Shown: positions 43,632-53,049, numbered from the stretch's first letter. The stretch is DNA of 64,000 nt from Ruegeria sp. ANG-R (GCF_000813985.1 NZ_JWLJ01000001.1:62001-126000); one strand, 5' to 3'. Notes: generated by a model from the sequence alone, not told the origin. Made by a program: numbers and translations.

Positions 43632-44618
43632 GTGCCAAGAGAACGTCTGAGTGTTGTCGTTACGCGACGGTTACCCGAAGCGGTGGAAACCCGGTTGAGC
43701 GAGCTTTTCGATGTAAAGCTGCGCGACAATGACGACCCGATGACACGCGAGGAACTGGCCGCTGCGGTCAAAGAGGCAGATGTGCTGGTTCCAACGATCA
43801 CCGACACGATTGACGGCGGTGTTTTGGGGCAGGCTGGTGAAAATTTGCGCCTTATCGCGAATTACGGTGCCGGAGTTGACAATATCGATGTCGCGACGGC
43901 GCGCCAGCGGGGCATTCTGGTTTCGAACACACCGGGTGTTCTGACCGATGATACGGCTGATATGACAATGGCCCTGATTCTGGCGGTTACCCGACGTATC
44001 CCAGAGGGCTTGGGCGTGATGCAAAAGGGCGATTGGGCTGGCTGGGCGCCAACTGCATTGCTGGGTGGCCGGGTTGGCGGGCGTCGGCTGGGCATTCTTG
44101 GGATGGGCCGGATCGGGCAGGCGGTTGCCCGTCGCGCCAGCGCATTTGGAATGCAGGTGCACTATCACAATCGCCGCCGGTTGCGCCCGGAAGTCGAACA
44201 GGATTTGGAAGCGACATATTGGGACAGTCTGGACCAGATGGTGGCGCGGATGGATGTCATATCGATCAACTGCCCGTCGACGCCTTCGACATTTCATCTG
44301 ATGAATGCGCGGCGGCTGAAACTGATGAAACCTTCGGCTGTGATTGTGAACACCTCGCGTGGCGAAGTTGTCGATGAAAACGCGTTGACGCGCATGATCC
44401 GCGCGGGAGAAATCGCCGGGGCGGGTCTGGATGTTTATGAGCAGGGCACGGACGTGAACCCTCGCCTTCGGCAGCTACCGAATGTGGTGCTGCTGCCTCA
44501 TATGGGCTCGGCTACGCTCGAAGGGCGGATCGAGATGGGTGAGAAAGTCATCATCAACATCAAGACCTTCGAGGATGGCCACCGCCCGCCCGATCAGGTT
44601 GTTCCTGCGATGCTATAG
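43632..44618 (+). CDS. D-2-hydroxyacid dehydrogenase (glyoxylate/hydroxypyruvate reductase-like)
   Basis: A 328-residue NAD(P)-dependent dehydrogenase reducing 2-oxo acids to D-2-hydroxyacids. GTG 43632 is chosen because AGGAGGG stands just before it. The Rossmann fold has LGILGMGRIGQA (Gly157, Gly159, Gly162). The catalytic triad is Arg243 (VNTSRGEVVDE), Glu272-region (DVYEQ, Glu270) and His290 (LLPHMGS). Overall similar to glyoxylate reductases (GyaR). It is followed closely by a D-lactate/glycolate oxidase-like flavoprotein, which would act in the opposite direction on such hydroxyacids; the pair suggests a 2-hydroxyacid pathway. Confidence 0.92.
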   Translation: MPRERLSVVVTRRLPEAVETRLSELFDVKLRDNDDPMTREELAAAVKEADVLVPTITDTIDGGVLGQAGENLRLIANYGAGVDNIDVATARQRGILVSNTPGVLTDDTADMTMALILAVTRRIPEGLGVMQKGDWAGWAPTALLGGRVGGRRLGILGMGRIGQAVARRASAFGMQVHYHNRRRLRPEVEQDLEATYWDSLDQMVARMDVISINCPSTPSTFHLMNARRLKLMKPSAVIVNTSRGEVVDENALTRMIRAGEIAGAGLDVYEQGTDVNPRLRQLPNVVLLPHMGSATLEGRIEMGEKVIINIKTFEDGHRPPDQVVPAML

Positions 44619-44645
44619 GCTGCGGTCTGAGTGAAGGGGAACGCG

Positions 44646-46043
44646 ATGGTGCAGGCAGCCGCTTTGCCACGAAACGAGGCCGGGATAGAAACGGTCGTGG
44701 GAATCCTGAAGCAGAGGTTCGGCGCCCGGCTGCAGACCGGCGCGTCTATTCGTGAACAACACGGGCACACCACGACATGGATTGAGAACCAGAGCCCCGA
44801 TGCGGTTGTTTTCCCTCATTCAACCGAGGACGTGGCCGATATCGTCAGGGTCTGCGCCGAGCATAAGGTGCCGGTCATACCATTCGGAACCGGCACTTCT
44901 CTTGAGGGGCATGTGAATGCACCTGCCGGCGGCATTTCTGTCGATCTGAGCCAGATGAACAAGATACTGGCTGTCAACGTCGGGGATCTGGATTGCGTTG
45001 TGCAGCCCGGTTTGACCCGCGCCGATCTGAACACGCATCTGCGGGATCAGGGGCTGTTCTTCCCCATTGATCCGGGTGCGAATGCGTCGCTGGGCGGGAT
45101 GGCTGCGACGCGTGCGTCCGGCACCAACGCGGTGCGCTATGGGACGATGAAGGATAACGTGCTCAGCCTTGAGGCGGTGATGCCAGATGGCCAGGTAATC
45201 CGCACCGGGCATCGCGCACGCAAATCCTCGGCCGGGTATGATCTGACGCGTCTGTTGATTGGCGCGGAAGGCACATTGGGCATCATCACCGAAATCACAC
45301 TACGGTTGCAGGGTATCCCCGAGGCTATTCGTTCAGCCCGCTGTTCGTTTCCATCGGTTGATGCGGCCTGTCAGGCCGTCATGATGACGATTCAATACGG
45401 TATCCCGGTTGCCCGGATCGAGTTGCTGGACCAGATGTCGGTCAAAGCGGCAAATGCCTATTCAGGGCTGGACCTTCCTGAAACGCCTCTGCTGCTGTTG
45501 GAGTTTCACGGCTCGGACAGCGGGGCTGTCGAACAGGCTGAAACCTTTGGCCAGATTGCCGAAGATTTCGGCGGAACCGATTTCACCGCGACCTCAACGA
45601 CCGAAGAGCGCAACAGGCTTTGGCAGGCACGGCACGATATGTACTGGGCCAGTCTGCAACTGCGCCCGGGCGCGCAGGGGATTTCAACGGATGTCTGTGT
45701 TCCGATCTCGCGTTTGGCCGATTGCGTGACAGCAGCACAGGACAAGGCCGCAGAACTGGGATTGCTGGCCCCGATTGTGGGCCATGTCGGCGATGGTAAC
45801 TTCCACACCTTGTTATTGATCGACATGAGCGACGCGACCGAGGTCGCGGGCGCAGAGGAATTCGTGGGATGGCTGAACGAACTGGCTATTTCGATGGAGG
45901 GTACCTGTACCGGAGAGCACGGGATCGGGCAGGGAAAGCGCCCGTATCTGATGAAAGAACTTGGTGCGGCGACCACCTATATGGCGGCGATCAAAGCTGC
46001 GCTGGACCCTGACAATATCATGAATCCGGGAAAGATTCTTTAA
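44646..46043 (+). CDS. FAD-linked D-lactate dehydrogenase/glycolate oxidase (GlcD-like)
   Basis: A 465-residue flavoprotein. N-terminal PCMH-type FAD-binding domain with VIPFGTGTSLEGH and GGMAATRASGTNAVRYG, where a His or Ser/Thr near the first motif binds FAD; C-terminal cap domain with GHVGDGNFHTL and GTCTGEHGIGQGKRPYL. Length and order match D-lactate dehydrogenase (cytochrome)/GlcD, oxidising D-2-hydroxyacids to 2-oxo acids and giving electrons to the membrane. No membrane helix is visible. GGGGAA precedes ATG 44646. It is 27 bases after the hydroxyacid dehydrogenase gene, so probably one operon. Confidence 0.9.
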   Translation: MVQAAALPRNEAGIETVVGILKQRFGARLQTGASIREQHGHTTTWIENQSPDAVVFPHSTEDVADIVRVCAEHKVPVIPFGTGTSLEGHVNAPAGGISVDLSQMNKILAVNVGDLDCVVQPGLTRADLNTHLRDQGLFFPIDPGANASLGGMAATRASGTNAVRYGTMKDNVLSLEAVMPDGQVIRTGHRARKSSAGYDLTRLLIGAEGTLGIITEITLRLQGIPEAIRSARCSFPSVDAACQAVMMTIQYGIPVARIELLDQMSVKAANAYSGLDLPETPLLLLEFHGSDSGAVEQAETFGQIAEDFGGTDFTATSTTEERNRLWQARHDMYWASLQLRPGAQGISTDVCVPISRLADCVTAAQDKAAELGLLAPIVGHVGDGNFHTLLLIDMSDATEVAGAEEFVGWLNELAISMEGTCTGEHGIGQGKRPYLMKELGAATTYMAAIKAALDPDNIMNPGKIL

Positions 46044-46154
46044 CTTGCAGGTTGGAGGTCGACAGACAGACAATTCCAACGATCGGCCACACACACGCCT
46101 CAATTTTATGGAACTGAATCTCTTCGGAGCAGTACTTGATTCAGAGGTTGGTTT

Positions 46155-47402
46155 ATGGGCGCGCTGCGTTTCGTTGGATTTTTGCTGATCGCCGCGATTG
46201 TTGTCACGGGCCTTGACTATTACCAGCAAGACAAAAAGCACGACGGCACATTGTCTTTTGCCGGTTATGTCGGGACGATCAATGATCGTTTGGGTGTTTT
46301 CAAGGCCGAGCAGGCTGCCAAACAAACCGAACGTGATCGCAAGAAAAGCTGGGACACGGGTGCAAAATCTTATCTGCCTGCGCCACCCGAGGGGTGGAGG
46401 CGCCATGACCTGACAGATGCCGGTAGCGAGCCGGTCCAGACGGTCTTGTCGAGGTATGAACTTTCGCCATTGATCAGTTCCATTTCCGATCAGGCAGAGT
46501 TGCAACGCCTCACGAATGGGGGGCGCGAAGGTCTGATCCGTAAACTGGCCAGATCAGGTTATATTTATGAAAGAAATGGCGAAATCGTCTGGTTTGATAT
46601 CGCTTTGAAGCCCAAGAAGGCGCGCAACACATTGGTTGGTCTGGCGTTGGGTCGGCAAGCTGACTTTATGAATGCGATGGAGACGGCCAGCGGTTTCGCA
46701 GTCATTGATGGCGTGGCTTTTGCAGAAGTGACCGGCGGGGTTTCTGGCAACGCTCAGGAAAGTGATATCCGCAAAATCAAAGGCCGTATCGGGTTTGATG
46801 AAGAGGTTGTCCTGCGACTGCACACCAATGCAGATGACGCAACGATACGCCAGTTTCTGGAATCTGTCGACCTGGCCGGGCTGAACGCACTGCTAGAGTT
46901 CCCATCAGCCGCAACAGGGCAGGGAATCTCTGTTCCTCTCAGCGAGCAGCCTGAAAAGGCTGACATAATGCTCATCCTCTATGACAAGATGCAGGCTATG
47001 CAGGACAGGGTGACACAGCAGAAAATTGAAAATATGGATATCGGCGCGGTGATGTTGAATACGCTGACGGCGACAGACTTTAGTGCAGCCGGCTTGGAGG
47101 ATATCACAGGCGGCAAAGTTTTCGAGAATCAGGACAATTTGCAGATGGCCTATGGAAAGGCGCTTGAGATGATCTTGCTCTCGGATCAACGCCATGCCGA
47201 TGCTGGTCCGTCAAAATCGGGCGGCGAGTTCTTCAAGAGCCTGCTGCAGAAGATTCCCGTCTTTGGATCATCGGATGGGGGGAACGAAGTTGCGGCTGCA
47301 ACAAAGGCGGCACCAGCCGAAGTGCGCGTGCGTAAAGGAAATGAGGGCTCTTCCTGCGCGATGAGCGGAGCCGCCAAACGCTGCAGTTTCGGCAAGAACT
47401 GA
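46155..47402 (+). CDS. Unknown membrane-anchored protein
   Basis: A 415-residue protein not recognised. Residues 4-21 (LRFVGFLLIAAIVVTGLDYY) form one membrane helix or uncleaved signal; the remaining 390 residues are soluble, with a charged helix (EQAAKQTERDRKKSW), a middle of mixed structure and a C-terminus ending in a Cys-containing RCSFGKN, preceded by SSCAMSG. The periplasm is the likely location. Two closely placed C-terminal cysteines could form a disulfide. Followed by a good terminator, preceded by 110 non-coding bases, so a single gene. Confidence 0.75.
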   Translation: MGALRFVGFLLIAAIVVTGLDYYQQDKKHDGTLSFAGYVGTINDRLGVFKAEQAAKQTERDRKKSWDTGAKSYLPAPPEGWRRHDLTDAGSEPVQTVLSRYELSPLISSISDQAELQRLTNGGREGLIRKLARSGYIYERNGEIVWFDIALKPKKARNTLVGLALGRQADFMNAMETASGFAVIDGVAFAEVTGGVSGNAQESDIRKIKGRIGFDEEVVLRLHTNADDATIRQFLESVDLAGLNALLEFPSAATGQGISVPLSEQPEKADIMLILYDKMQAMQDRVTQQKIENMDIGAVMLNTLTATDFSAAGLEDITGGKVFENQDNLQMAYGKALEMILLSDQRHADAGPSKSGGEFFKSLLQKIPVFGSSDGGNEVAAATKAAPAEVRVRKGNEGSSCAMSGAAKRCSFGKN

Positions 47403-47423
47403 TCGGTTAATCATGCGCAAACA

Positions 47424-47452
47424 ACGGCCCGCATCAATTGCGGGTCGTTTTT
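47424..47452 (+). terminator. Intrinsic terminator
   Basis: ACGGCCCGCA pairs with TGCGGGTCGT (one G-T) around a 5-base loop, then TTTTT. It closes the gene ending at 47402. Confidence 0.85.
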
Positions 47453-47539
47453 CTATTATCACTGGTCGGATGAATGTCGCGCAGGGCGCCTCAAATGCGC
47501 CATATGGTGTCAACTGAATTCAAGGGGAGACGCCCGGTT

Positions 47540-50047
47540 ATGAAAACCCAAGTCAAAGCACTGGTTGTCGGCGGTGGCGCCGTTGGGACCTCGATTGCCT
47601 ATCATCTGGCCAAGGCTGGTTGGGATGATGTGATGCTGATCGAACGGGACGAACTGACGTCCGGCTCCACCTGGCACGCTGCCGGTCTGTTGCCGTTGTT
47701 CAATATGTCCTACGCGACGACCCATATCCACAAGTACTCGGTCGATTTCTATAAGACGCTTGAGGAAGAAACCGGGCTGAATGCTGGCTTCGCTGTCGTG
47801 GGCAACCTACGCATGGCACAGACGCAAGAGCGTATGGACGAATACATGCTCTACGCGTCGACCGCCGAGACATGTGACGTTGCCTATGAGTGGCTGACCC
47901 CCGACCAGATCAAAGAACGCTGGCCGCTGATCGAAACCAGCGATCTGAAAGGCGCGATCTACCACACCGAGGATGGCTATATTAACCCCGCCGACGTCAC
48001 TCAGGCGATGGCCAAGGGGGCTCGTCAGCGCGGTGTCGACATTGTTCGCAAGATGCAAGCTGATGCGTTCCACTGGAACGGCACCCACTGGGAAGTCACC
48101 TGTACCAAGATGGTTGAGAAGGGCGGCAACCTCGTTCCTTCAGATGAGCAGGTTGTGATCACCGCCGAACATGTCGTGACCGCATCAGGCAACCACGCGC
48201 AGCGGACGGCCAAGATGCTGGGCATCAAGATGCCTGCGATCCCGGTCGAGCATACCTTCATCGTCATGGACAAAGATCCTGAGCTGGTCAAATGGCGCGA
48301 AGCGGGCAACCCCGAACACCCTGTTGTCCGTGATGCCGACAACGAATCTTATGCGCGCGAAGAACGCGGCGGCTGGATTCTGGGTATCTACGAACATGGC
48401 GCTCCTGCGCAGTTCGAACACGGCGTGCCGGACAGCTTCCGCGCTGACCTGTTCCCGCTGGATCTCGACCGGATCGCCGATCAGTACATGGCGATGGCTG
48501 AGCGCGTACCTTCCTGCGCTGAATCCGGCCTGAAAGACGATTTCAACGGCCCGATCTGCTATACCCCGGACGGCAACCCACTGGTAGGCCCAGCTCCGGG
48601 CCTGCGTAACATGTGGCTGGCCGAGGGTTTCTCGTTCGGCATCACCGCCGCGGGCGGCACCGGCTACTATCTGGCGCAGATGATGGTCGATGGTGAAGCC
48701 GAGATTGATATGGCCTCGCTGGACCCCAAGCGCTACAGCAGCAACTGGATGACCACCGAGTTCGCGGCGCGCAAGAACGAAGAATGCTACGAACACGTCT
48801 ACATCCTGCACCACCCGGATGAAGAGCGTGAAGCCTGCCGTCCACTGCGTACTGTTCCGGCTTATGATCGGCAGAAAGCCCGTGGCGCTCAGTTCGGTTG
48901 GGTCAACGGTTGGGAACGTCCGAACTATTTCGGCCCGCTGGATGCGCCGGACAACTTTGACAAGGAAAGCCGTTCATTCCGCCGTGGTGGCTGGTGGCAG
49001 TATGCCGTCGAAGAAGCCAAAGCGATCCGCGAAGGCGTTGGCCTGATCGATGCGTCGGCCTTTACCAAGCATGTCGTCAAAGGCCCTGGTGCGACCCAGT
49101 TCCTGGATTGGTTTACGTGCAACAAGCTGCCCAAGGTTGGTCGCATCAACCTGACCTACGCGCTGACCTCACACGGCACCACCCGCACCGAATACACCAT
49201 CGTCCGCAACGGCGAGAACAACTACTACATCGTCTCTGCCGGTGCCTGGACCGAGTACGACGCCGACTATCTGCGCAAGGCGGCCGAGGACAAGATGGAG
49301 GAGTTCGGTTATATCGAGATCCAGGACGTGACCACCCAGTGGGGCGTATTCGCCATCGCCGGACCCAAGTCGCGGGACGTGCTGAAAGAGGTGATCAAGG
49401 ACGCCGATCCGGAAACTGCACTGTCCAACAAGCGCTTCCCGTGGTTGTCGGCCCGTCAGATCGAACTCGGCATGTGCCCCGTGAACGCGATCCGTGTGGC
49501 CTATACCGGTGAACTGGGTTGGGAACTGCACCACCCGATCGAGATGCAGAATTACCTGTTCGACCTGCTGGAAAAAGCCGGTGAGAAGCACGGTATGAAG
49601 CTGGTCGGTGCACGTGCACAAAACTGGCTGCGCCAGGAGAAATCCTATCGCGCGTTTGGTACAGAACTGGGCCGTGACGCGACCCCACTGGAAGCTGACC
49701 TGCCACGCTTTGTTGATCTGTCGAAAGACTTCTACGGCAAGGCCAAGCTGGAAGAGACCGGCGTACGCGTGAAGTGCTGCACCCTGCTGATCGACGGACC
49801 GGACGATGCCGATCCGTGGGGCCGCGAGGCGCTGTACACGCCAGAAGGCGAGCGCGTCGGTCGTCTGACCTCGGGCGGCTACTCGGTGGCGTTCGAGAAG
49901 TCCATCGGTATGGGCTATGTGAAGCCCGAACTGTCGGTCGAAGGCACCAAGCTTCAAGTCAAAATTCAGGACAAGCTGTGGGATGCGGTGGTGACTTGCG
50001 ACAGCCCCTATGATCCTAAAAACGAAACCATCCGCAAGGACGGCTAA
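47540..50047 (+). CDS. Dimethylglycine/sarcosine dehydrogenase-type flavoprotein
   Basis: An 835-residue N-demethylating dehydrogenase. The N-terminal half is a DAO-type FAD domain: VVGGGAVGTSIAYHLAKAG (Gly11-Gly16) and SGSTWHAAGLLP, whose His46 stands at the covalent-FAD position of mammalian dimethylglycine and sarcosine dehydrogenases. From about residue 420 a GcvT-like folate-binding half follows (THKHVVKGPG, FAIAGPKSRDVL, YTGELGWELHHP, LGRDATPLEADL, RLTSGGYSV). The reaction would be oxidation of an N-methyl group with tetrahydrofolate as acceptor. Substrate, dimethylglycine or sarcosine or another N-methyl amine, cannot be told apart here. GGGGAG stands 10 bases before the ATG. Single gene between two terminators. 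Confidence 0.9.
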   Translation: MKTQVKALVVGGGAVGTSIAYHLAKAGWDDVMLIERDELTSGSTWHAAGLLPLFNMSYATTHIHKYSVDFYKTLEEETGLNAGFAVVGNLRMAQTQERMDEYMLYASTAETCDVAYEWLTPDQIKERWPLIETSDLKGAIYHTEDGYINPADVTQAMAKGARQRGVDIVRKMQADAFHWNGTHWEVTCTKMVEKGGNLVPSDEQVVITAEHVVTASGNHAQRTAKMLGIKMPAIPVEHTFIVMDKDPELVKWREAGNPEHPVVRDADNESYAREERGGWILGIYEHGAPAQFEHGVPDSFRADLFPLDLDRIADQYMAMAERVPSCAESGLKDDFNGPICYTPDGNPLVGPAPGLRNMWLAEGFSFGITAAGGTGYYLAQMMVDGEAEIDMASLDPKRYSSNWMTTEFAARKNEECYEHVYILHHPDEEREACRPLRTVPAYDRQKARGAQFGWVNGWERPNYFGPLDAPDNFDKESRSFRRGGWWQYAVEEAKAIREGVGLIDASAFTKHVVKGPGATQFLDWFTCNKLPKVGRINLTYALTSHGTTRTEYTIVRNGENNYYIVSAGAWTEYDADYLRKAAEDKMEEFGYIEIQDVTTQWGVFAIAGPKSRDVLKEVIKDADPETALSNKRFPWLSARQIELGMCPVNAIRVAYTGELGWELHHPIEMQNYLFDLLEKAGEKHGMKLVGARAQNWLRQEKSYRAFGTELGRDATPLEADLPRFVDLSKDFYGKAKLEETGVRVKCCTLLIDGPDDADPWGREALYTPEGERVGRLTSGGYSVAFEKSIGMGYVKPELSVEGTKLQVKIQDKLWDAVVTCDSPYDPKNETIRKDG

Positions 50048-50082
50048 GTCGGAAACCGAAGCGGGCGGCGCGCCTAAAGAAT

Positions 50083-50123
50083 GTGCCGTTTGAACGGCAC
50101 ATGCCTCCGGCGGAGGTATTTTT
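50083..50123 (+). terminator. Terminator pair after the dimethylglycine dehydrogenase gene
   Basis: A perfect 8-bp hairpin (GTGCCGTT-TG-AACGGCAC, 50083-50100) followed at once by a CCTCCG/CGGAGG palindrome and TATTTTT. Together they make a strong forward terminator. Confidence 0.75.
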
Positions 50124-50288
50124 GAACAGAAGAAGTAACGGATCGTTAATTCTCCTTGCCGAGAATAGGGATGCGGTACAGGCGGAGGCGCCGATGACCG
50201 CAACAGGAGAAGGCCCCCTGCCAACAGCGGGGGGCTGGACTTTTTACGTCCCCGCTTCTTCTGTTTGAAAATACCTCCGCCGGAGGCA
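50102..50288. repeat. 187-bp element with 34-bp inverted ends
   Basis: Ends 50102-50135 and 50255-50288 are inverted copies matching at 32 of 34 bases, each with a CCTCCGGCGGAGG palindrome followed by an AT-rich stretch and an AGAAGAAG block. Inside is a GC-rich terminator-like hairpin (50213-50235) followed by five T. It contains no coding region that I trust. This resembles a miniature mobile element or a bidirectional terminator repeat between converging genes. Confidence 0.65.
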
Positions 50289-50315
50289 AGCCTGCATTTG
50301 CAGGCTTTTCGGGTC

Positions 50316-50651
50316 TTACGAACTGAGTTCGTCGAAGCACTCCAACGCCTTGGAGGCATACATCATTGATGGCCCCCCGCCCATTTGTATCGCCATCGCC
50401 AGGACATCCGAGATCTCTTCGCGCGTGGCGCCAGCCTTGGCCAATGCTTCTGTGTGCAGAGTGATGCAGGGCTCGCATCGAACGGCGATGGATATGCCCA
50501 ACGCGATGAACTCTTTGGTTTTGAAGTCTAGCGTCCCGCCCGCTTTGACCGATTTCCCTAATGCGCCAAAGGCGCGGGCGGTATTGGGAATGGCGCCGTT
50601 CAGATTGCGCAAACCTTTACGTGTGCCATCAAGTGAGTCCTGCCAGTTCAT
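50316..50651 (-). CDS. Carboxymuconolactone decarboxylase/AhpD-family protein
   Basis: A 111-residue helical protein of the CMD/AhpD fold, with the redox motif RCEPCITLHTEAL (Cys-x2-Cys-x3-His), KEFIALGISIAV before it and GGGPSMMYASKAL after it. AhpD-type proteins act as thiol-disulfide peroxidase partners; the CxxC-x3-H motif favours this over lactone decarboxylation. It is a single gene, converging with the dimethylglycine dehydrogenase gene across the inverted-repeat element. Confidence 0.9.
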   Translation of the reverse strand: MNWQDSLDGTRKGLRNLNGAIPNTARAFGALGKSVKAGGTLDFKTKEFIALGISIAVRCEPCITLHTEALAKAGATREEISDVLAMAIQMGGGPSMMYASKALECFDELSS

Positions 50652-50723
50652 TGCGACATCCTTCTAAATACATATGATAATGCGCATATGAATGAATGGG
50701 GATGGGGCAGACTTTGATCCTGA

Positions 50724-51377
50724 TCAGGTCACGGCCTTTTCGGCAACGAATGCCAGGTTGTTTGCAGGCATGTGAGTGATCTCGACCAGTTCCAGATCGC
50801 TGTTCTTCAGCAACGCAAGTAGCTCGGCGTCATCTTTGTACCCAATCTCAGGATCTTGCTGGACCAACGCATCGTGAAACCTCTGGTCGCCATCGCTTGT
50901 CAGCTGCCCGGCTCGCATGAACGGTCCATATAGCACCAGACGACCACCCGTGTTCAGTACACGCGCAGCTTCCGCGACAAGAGTTTTTGTCTCGGTCCAA
51001 CTGATCAGGTGCAGGAGGTTGATCAGCACAACCAGATCCTGTCGGGCAATGGTCTTGTGCCAGCCTGACGCGGTTGCGTCCAGATGAAGCGCTGCGGCTG
51101 TATTTGGTAGACCCTTGGTGTAGGCATCGATACTGCTGCGACGCTCGGCGGTGACGTCGCTTGGCTGCCAGTAAAGCCCCGGCAACCGCCGGGCAAAGGC
51201 CGAGACATGTTGCCCCGTTCCACTGGCCAGTTCCAATGCACGACCCGACGATGGGGCAACCCGAGCCATCAAACCGCATAGCGCCGCCGCGTTTCGGTTC
51301 GCGGCCGGAGCGATGAGCCTGCCGCCATTGCCCTCGGTGGCGACGCTGGCATTTGAAGGTAACTTGCGCATCGTCAT
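50724..51377 (-). CDS. DUF938-type SAM-dependent methyltransferase
   Basis: A 217-residue Rossmann-fold methyltransferase of the DUF938 family. The SAM motif is LELASGTGQHVSAFA; the family signature N-terminus APAANRNAAALCGLM and the LYGPFMRAG motif are present. Substrate unknown in the family. Its ATG overlaps the stop of the upstream FAD oxidoreductase (ATGA), so the two are coupled. Confidence 0.9.
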   Translation of the reverse strand: MTMRKLPSNASVATEGNGGRLIAPAANRNAAALCGLMARVAPSSGRALELASGTGQHVSAFARRLPGLYWQPSDVTAERRSSIDAYTKGLPNTAAALHLDATASGWHKTIARQDLVVLINLLHLISWTETKTLVAEAARVLNTGGRLVLYGPFMRAGQLTSDGDQRFHDALVQQDPEIGYKDDAELLALLKNSDLELVEITHMPANNLAFVAEKAVT

Positions 51378-52441
51378 CGACCCAGCCTATTGGGCGTCAA
51401 CGCCTTCACGCTTGCCATATCAAGCTTTGGTGCCGCACCGGTTGCAAGATCTGCCACGAGTTGCGAGGCGGCAGGAGCAGTCTGAAACCCGTACCCTCCC
51501 TGCGCGGCCGACCAGATGAACGACGGATCAGTTGGATCGGGTCCCAGTACCAGCGTGCCATCGGCGACAAAGCTGCGAAGCCCCGCCCAATTGGTTTCGA
51601 CGCGGGTTACAGGTTCTGTGACCATCGCTTCGTACCGCGCTAACCCTTCTGCGAGAACCATGTCATCGGCATAGGCGTCATGAGGCGTGGTCGGGTCCGC
51701 CTCGCAGGGCGAGACGAGCAGCTTGCCGGCGTCTGGTTTGGCATACCACGTCTCATCCACGCCCAGCATCAAGGGCCAGTTTCGCAGATCATGTCCTCCG
51801 GGGGCGGGAATGCGGGCTATAGATCGGCGATACGGTGTGATCCCGATCGTTGGTATTCCTGCCATCTGGGCAATCTCGTCGACCCATGCCCCGGCAGCGT
51901 TTACCAGGTTGCGGGTTTCGAACGTTTCAGAAGTCTCGACGATCCAGTGATCTGATTTGCCAATGGTCCTGACCTTCTGCCGTGTCAGGATTGATCCACC
52001 ATTTCGCCGGATGACCCGCGCAAAGCCCTGCAACATGCGATCGGTATCGATATCGAAGGCGTTGTCACTGATGGCTGCATAACCAACGGTGTCGGGATTC
52101 AGGATCGGGATGCGGCTTTGAGCATCGCTCAGCGTAATCTGCCGTACCCCAAGGTCGGCAGCTTCCTTTTGAAACGACTCGCGCTGTTTCTTACCACCGA
52201 CCAGCATCAATCCGCGTGGTGTCAGGTATTCATTCGTTTCAAGGAACCCGATGCTCGCTTCGTTCAAGGCTTTGACCGAGGCCGGACCGTACCCTTTGGC
52301 GAACATGGCGGCAGATCGGCCCGAAGTGTGATACCCCAGCGCATCCTCTGCCTCTAAAACTGTGACTAAGCCGTGGTTGGACAGTCGCGCTCCGGTGCTC
52401 AGCCCGGCGATGCCTCCACCAACAATCAGGAAATCAATCAT
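51374..52441 (-). CDS. FAD-dependent oxidoreductase, DAO family
   Basis: A 355-residue amino-acid-oxidase-like flavoenzyme. N-terminal FAD-binding motif IVGGGIAGLSTGARLS with EAEDALGYHTSGRSAA (SGRS as in glycine oxidases and GlpD-like enzymes). The C-terminal part has AAQGGYGFQTAPAASQL, the usual second FAD-contacting motif. It should oxidise an amino acid or N-methyl amino acid to the imine; substrate unassigned. It shares an operon with the DUF938 methyltransferase. Usual length for the family. Confidence 0.88.
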   Translation of the reverse strand: MIDFLIVGGGIAGLSTGARLSNHGLVTVLEAEDALGYHTSGRSAAMFAKGYGPASVKALNEASIGFLETNEYLTPRGLMLVGGKKQRESFQKEAADLGVRQITLSDAQSRIPILNPDTVGYAAISDNAFDIDTDRMLQGFARVIRRNGGSILTRQKVRTIGKSDHWIVETSETFETRNLVNAAGAWVDEIAQMAGIPTIGITPYRRSIARIPAPGGHDLRNWPLMLGVDETWYAKPDAGKLLVSPCEADPTTPHDAYADDMVLAEGLARYEAMVTEPVTRVETNWAGLRSFVADGTLVLGPDPTDPSFIWSAAQGGYGFQTAPAASQLVADLATGAAPKLDMASVKALTPNRLGR

Positions 52442-52620
52442 AGGCTCTCTTTCGCTTTCAATCGTCGGTGCAGCGGTGTGGTGGGTCTGCGGGGCAAGTC
52501 ATTGATCGACCATGGCATGGGGCTTGCCGGACGAAAAGTCCTAAGCAAAAGGCAATGGAAACTTGATTGCAAGCGGTCAGCCTGCTTTTAGTGCAAACAA
52601 CGCAAGATTCGGAGATAGAT

Positions 52621-53046
52621 GTGAACGCGGCAGATATTCACCCTATGGCGACGGGTCACATTCCGTCATATGTCACGCAGGCGGACGGGAGCGATTATCT
52701 CTTTACCTTTATGATCGTGTTCACTGTCGGGATGGTCGTGCTGATCGGAGTTGCCTATTTCACGCTGCATTCGATCCCGGAAAAGATGGCGCATGAGACC
52801 AATCACCCTCAGTTTCAGCTGGTTGGGATTCTGGCGCTTTTGGCCTTGTTCACCCATAATGGCATTTTCTGGATTGCGGCAATTCTTGTTGCCGGGTTCC
52901 AGTTCCCTGATTTTGCTGCTCCGCTGCGGTCGATCGCGGATGCGATCCGATCTTTGGGGCCTGGGCGGGACGACGAGGTGGCGCCTGATCCTGCTGAACC
53001 GGATATTGAGCCCGAACCAACCGAACCCACAGCGCAGGGGCACTGA
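52621..53046 (+). CDS. Inner-membrane protein, partner of HlyD-like protein
   Basis: A 141-residue protein starting at GTG 52621 (GGAG 5 bases upstream). Two membrane helices are visible (about residues 24-45 YLFTFMIVFTVGMVVLIGVA, and 63-90 FQLVGILALLALFTHNGIFW) and a cytoplasmic or periplasmic acidic, Pro-rich tail ending PTEPTAQGH. It resembles the small inner-membrane proteins found directly before YibH/YiaV-type HlyD proteins. The following gene starts 4 bases after its stop, so they form a pair. Confidence 0.82.
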   Translation: MNAADIHPMATGHIPSYVTQADGSDYLFTFMIVFTVGMVVLIGVAYFTLHSIPEKMAHETNHPQFQLVGILALLALFTHNGIFWIAAILVAGFQFPDFAAPLRSIADAIRSLGPGRDDEVAPDPAEPDIEPEPTEPTAQGH

Positions 53047-53049
53047 ACC

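Noticed and set aside
49169-50359. A 396-codon minus-strand open frame over the dimethylglycine dehydrogenase gene
   Set aside because: No family match; codon-bias shadow that also runs through the inverted-repeat element.
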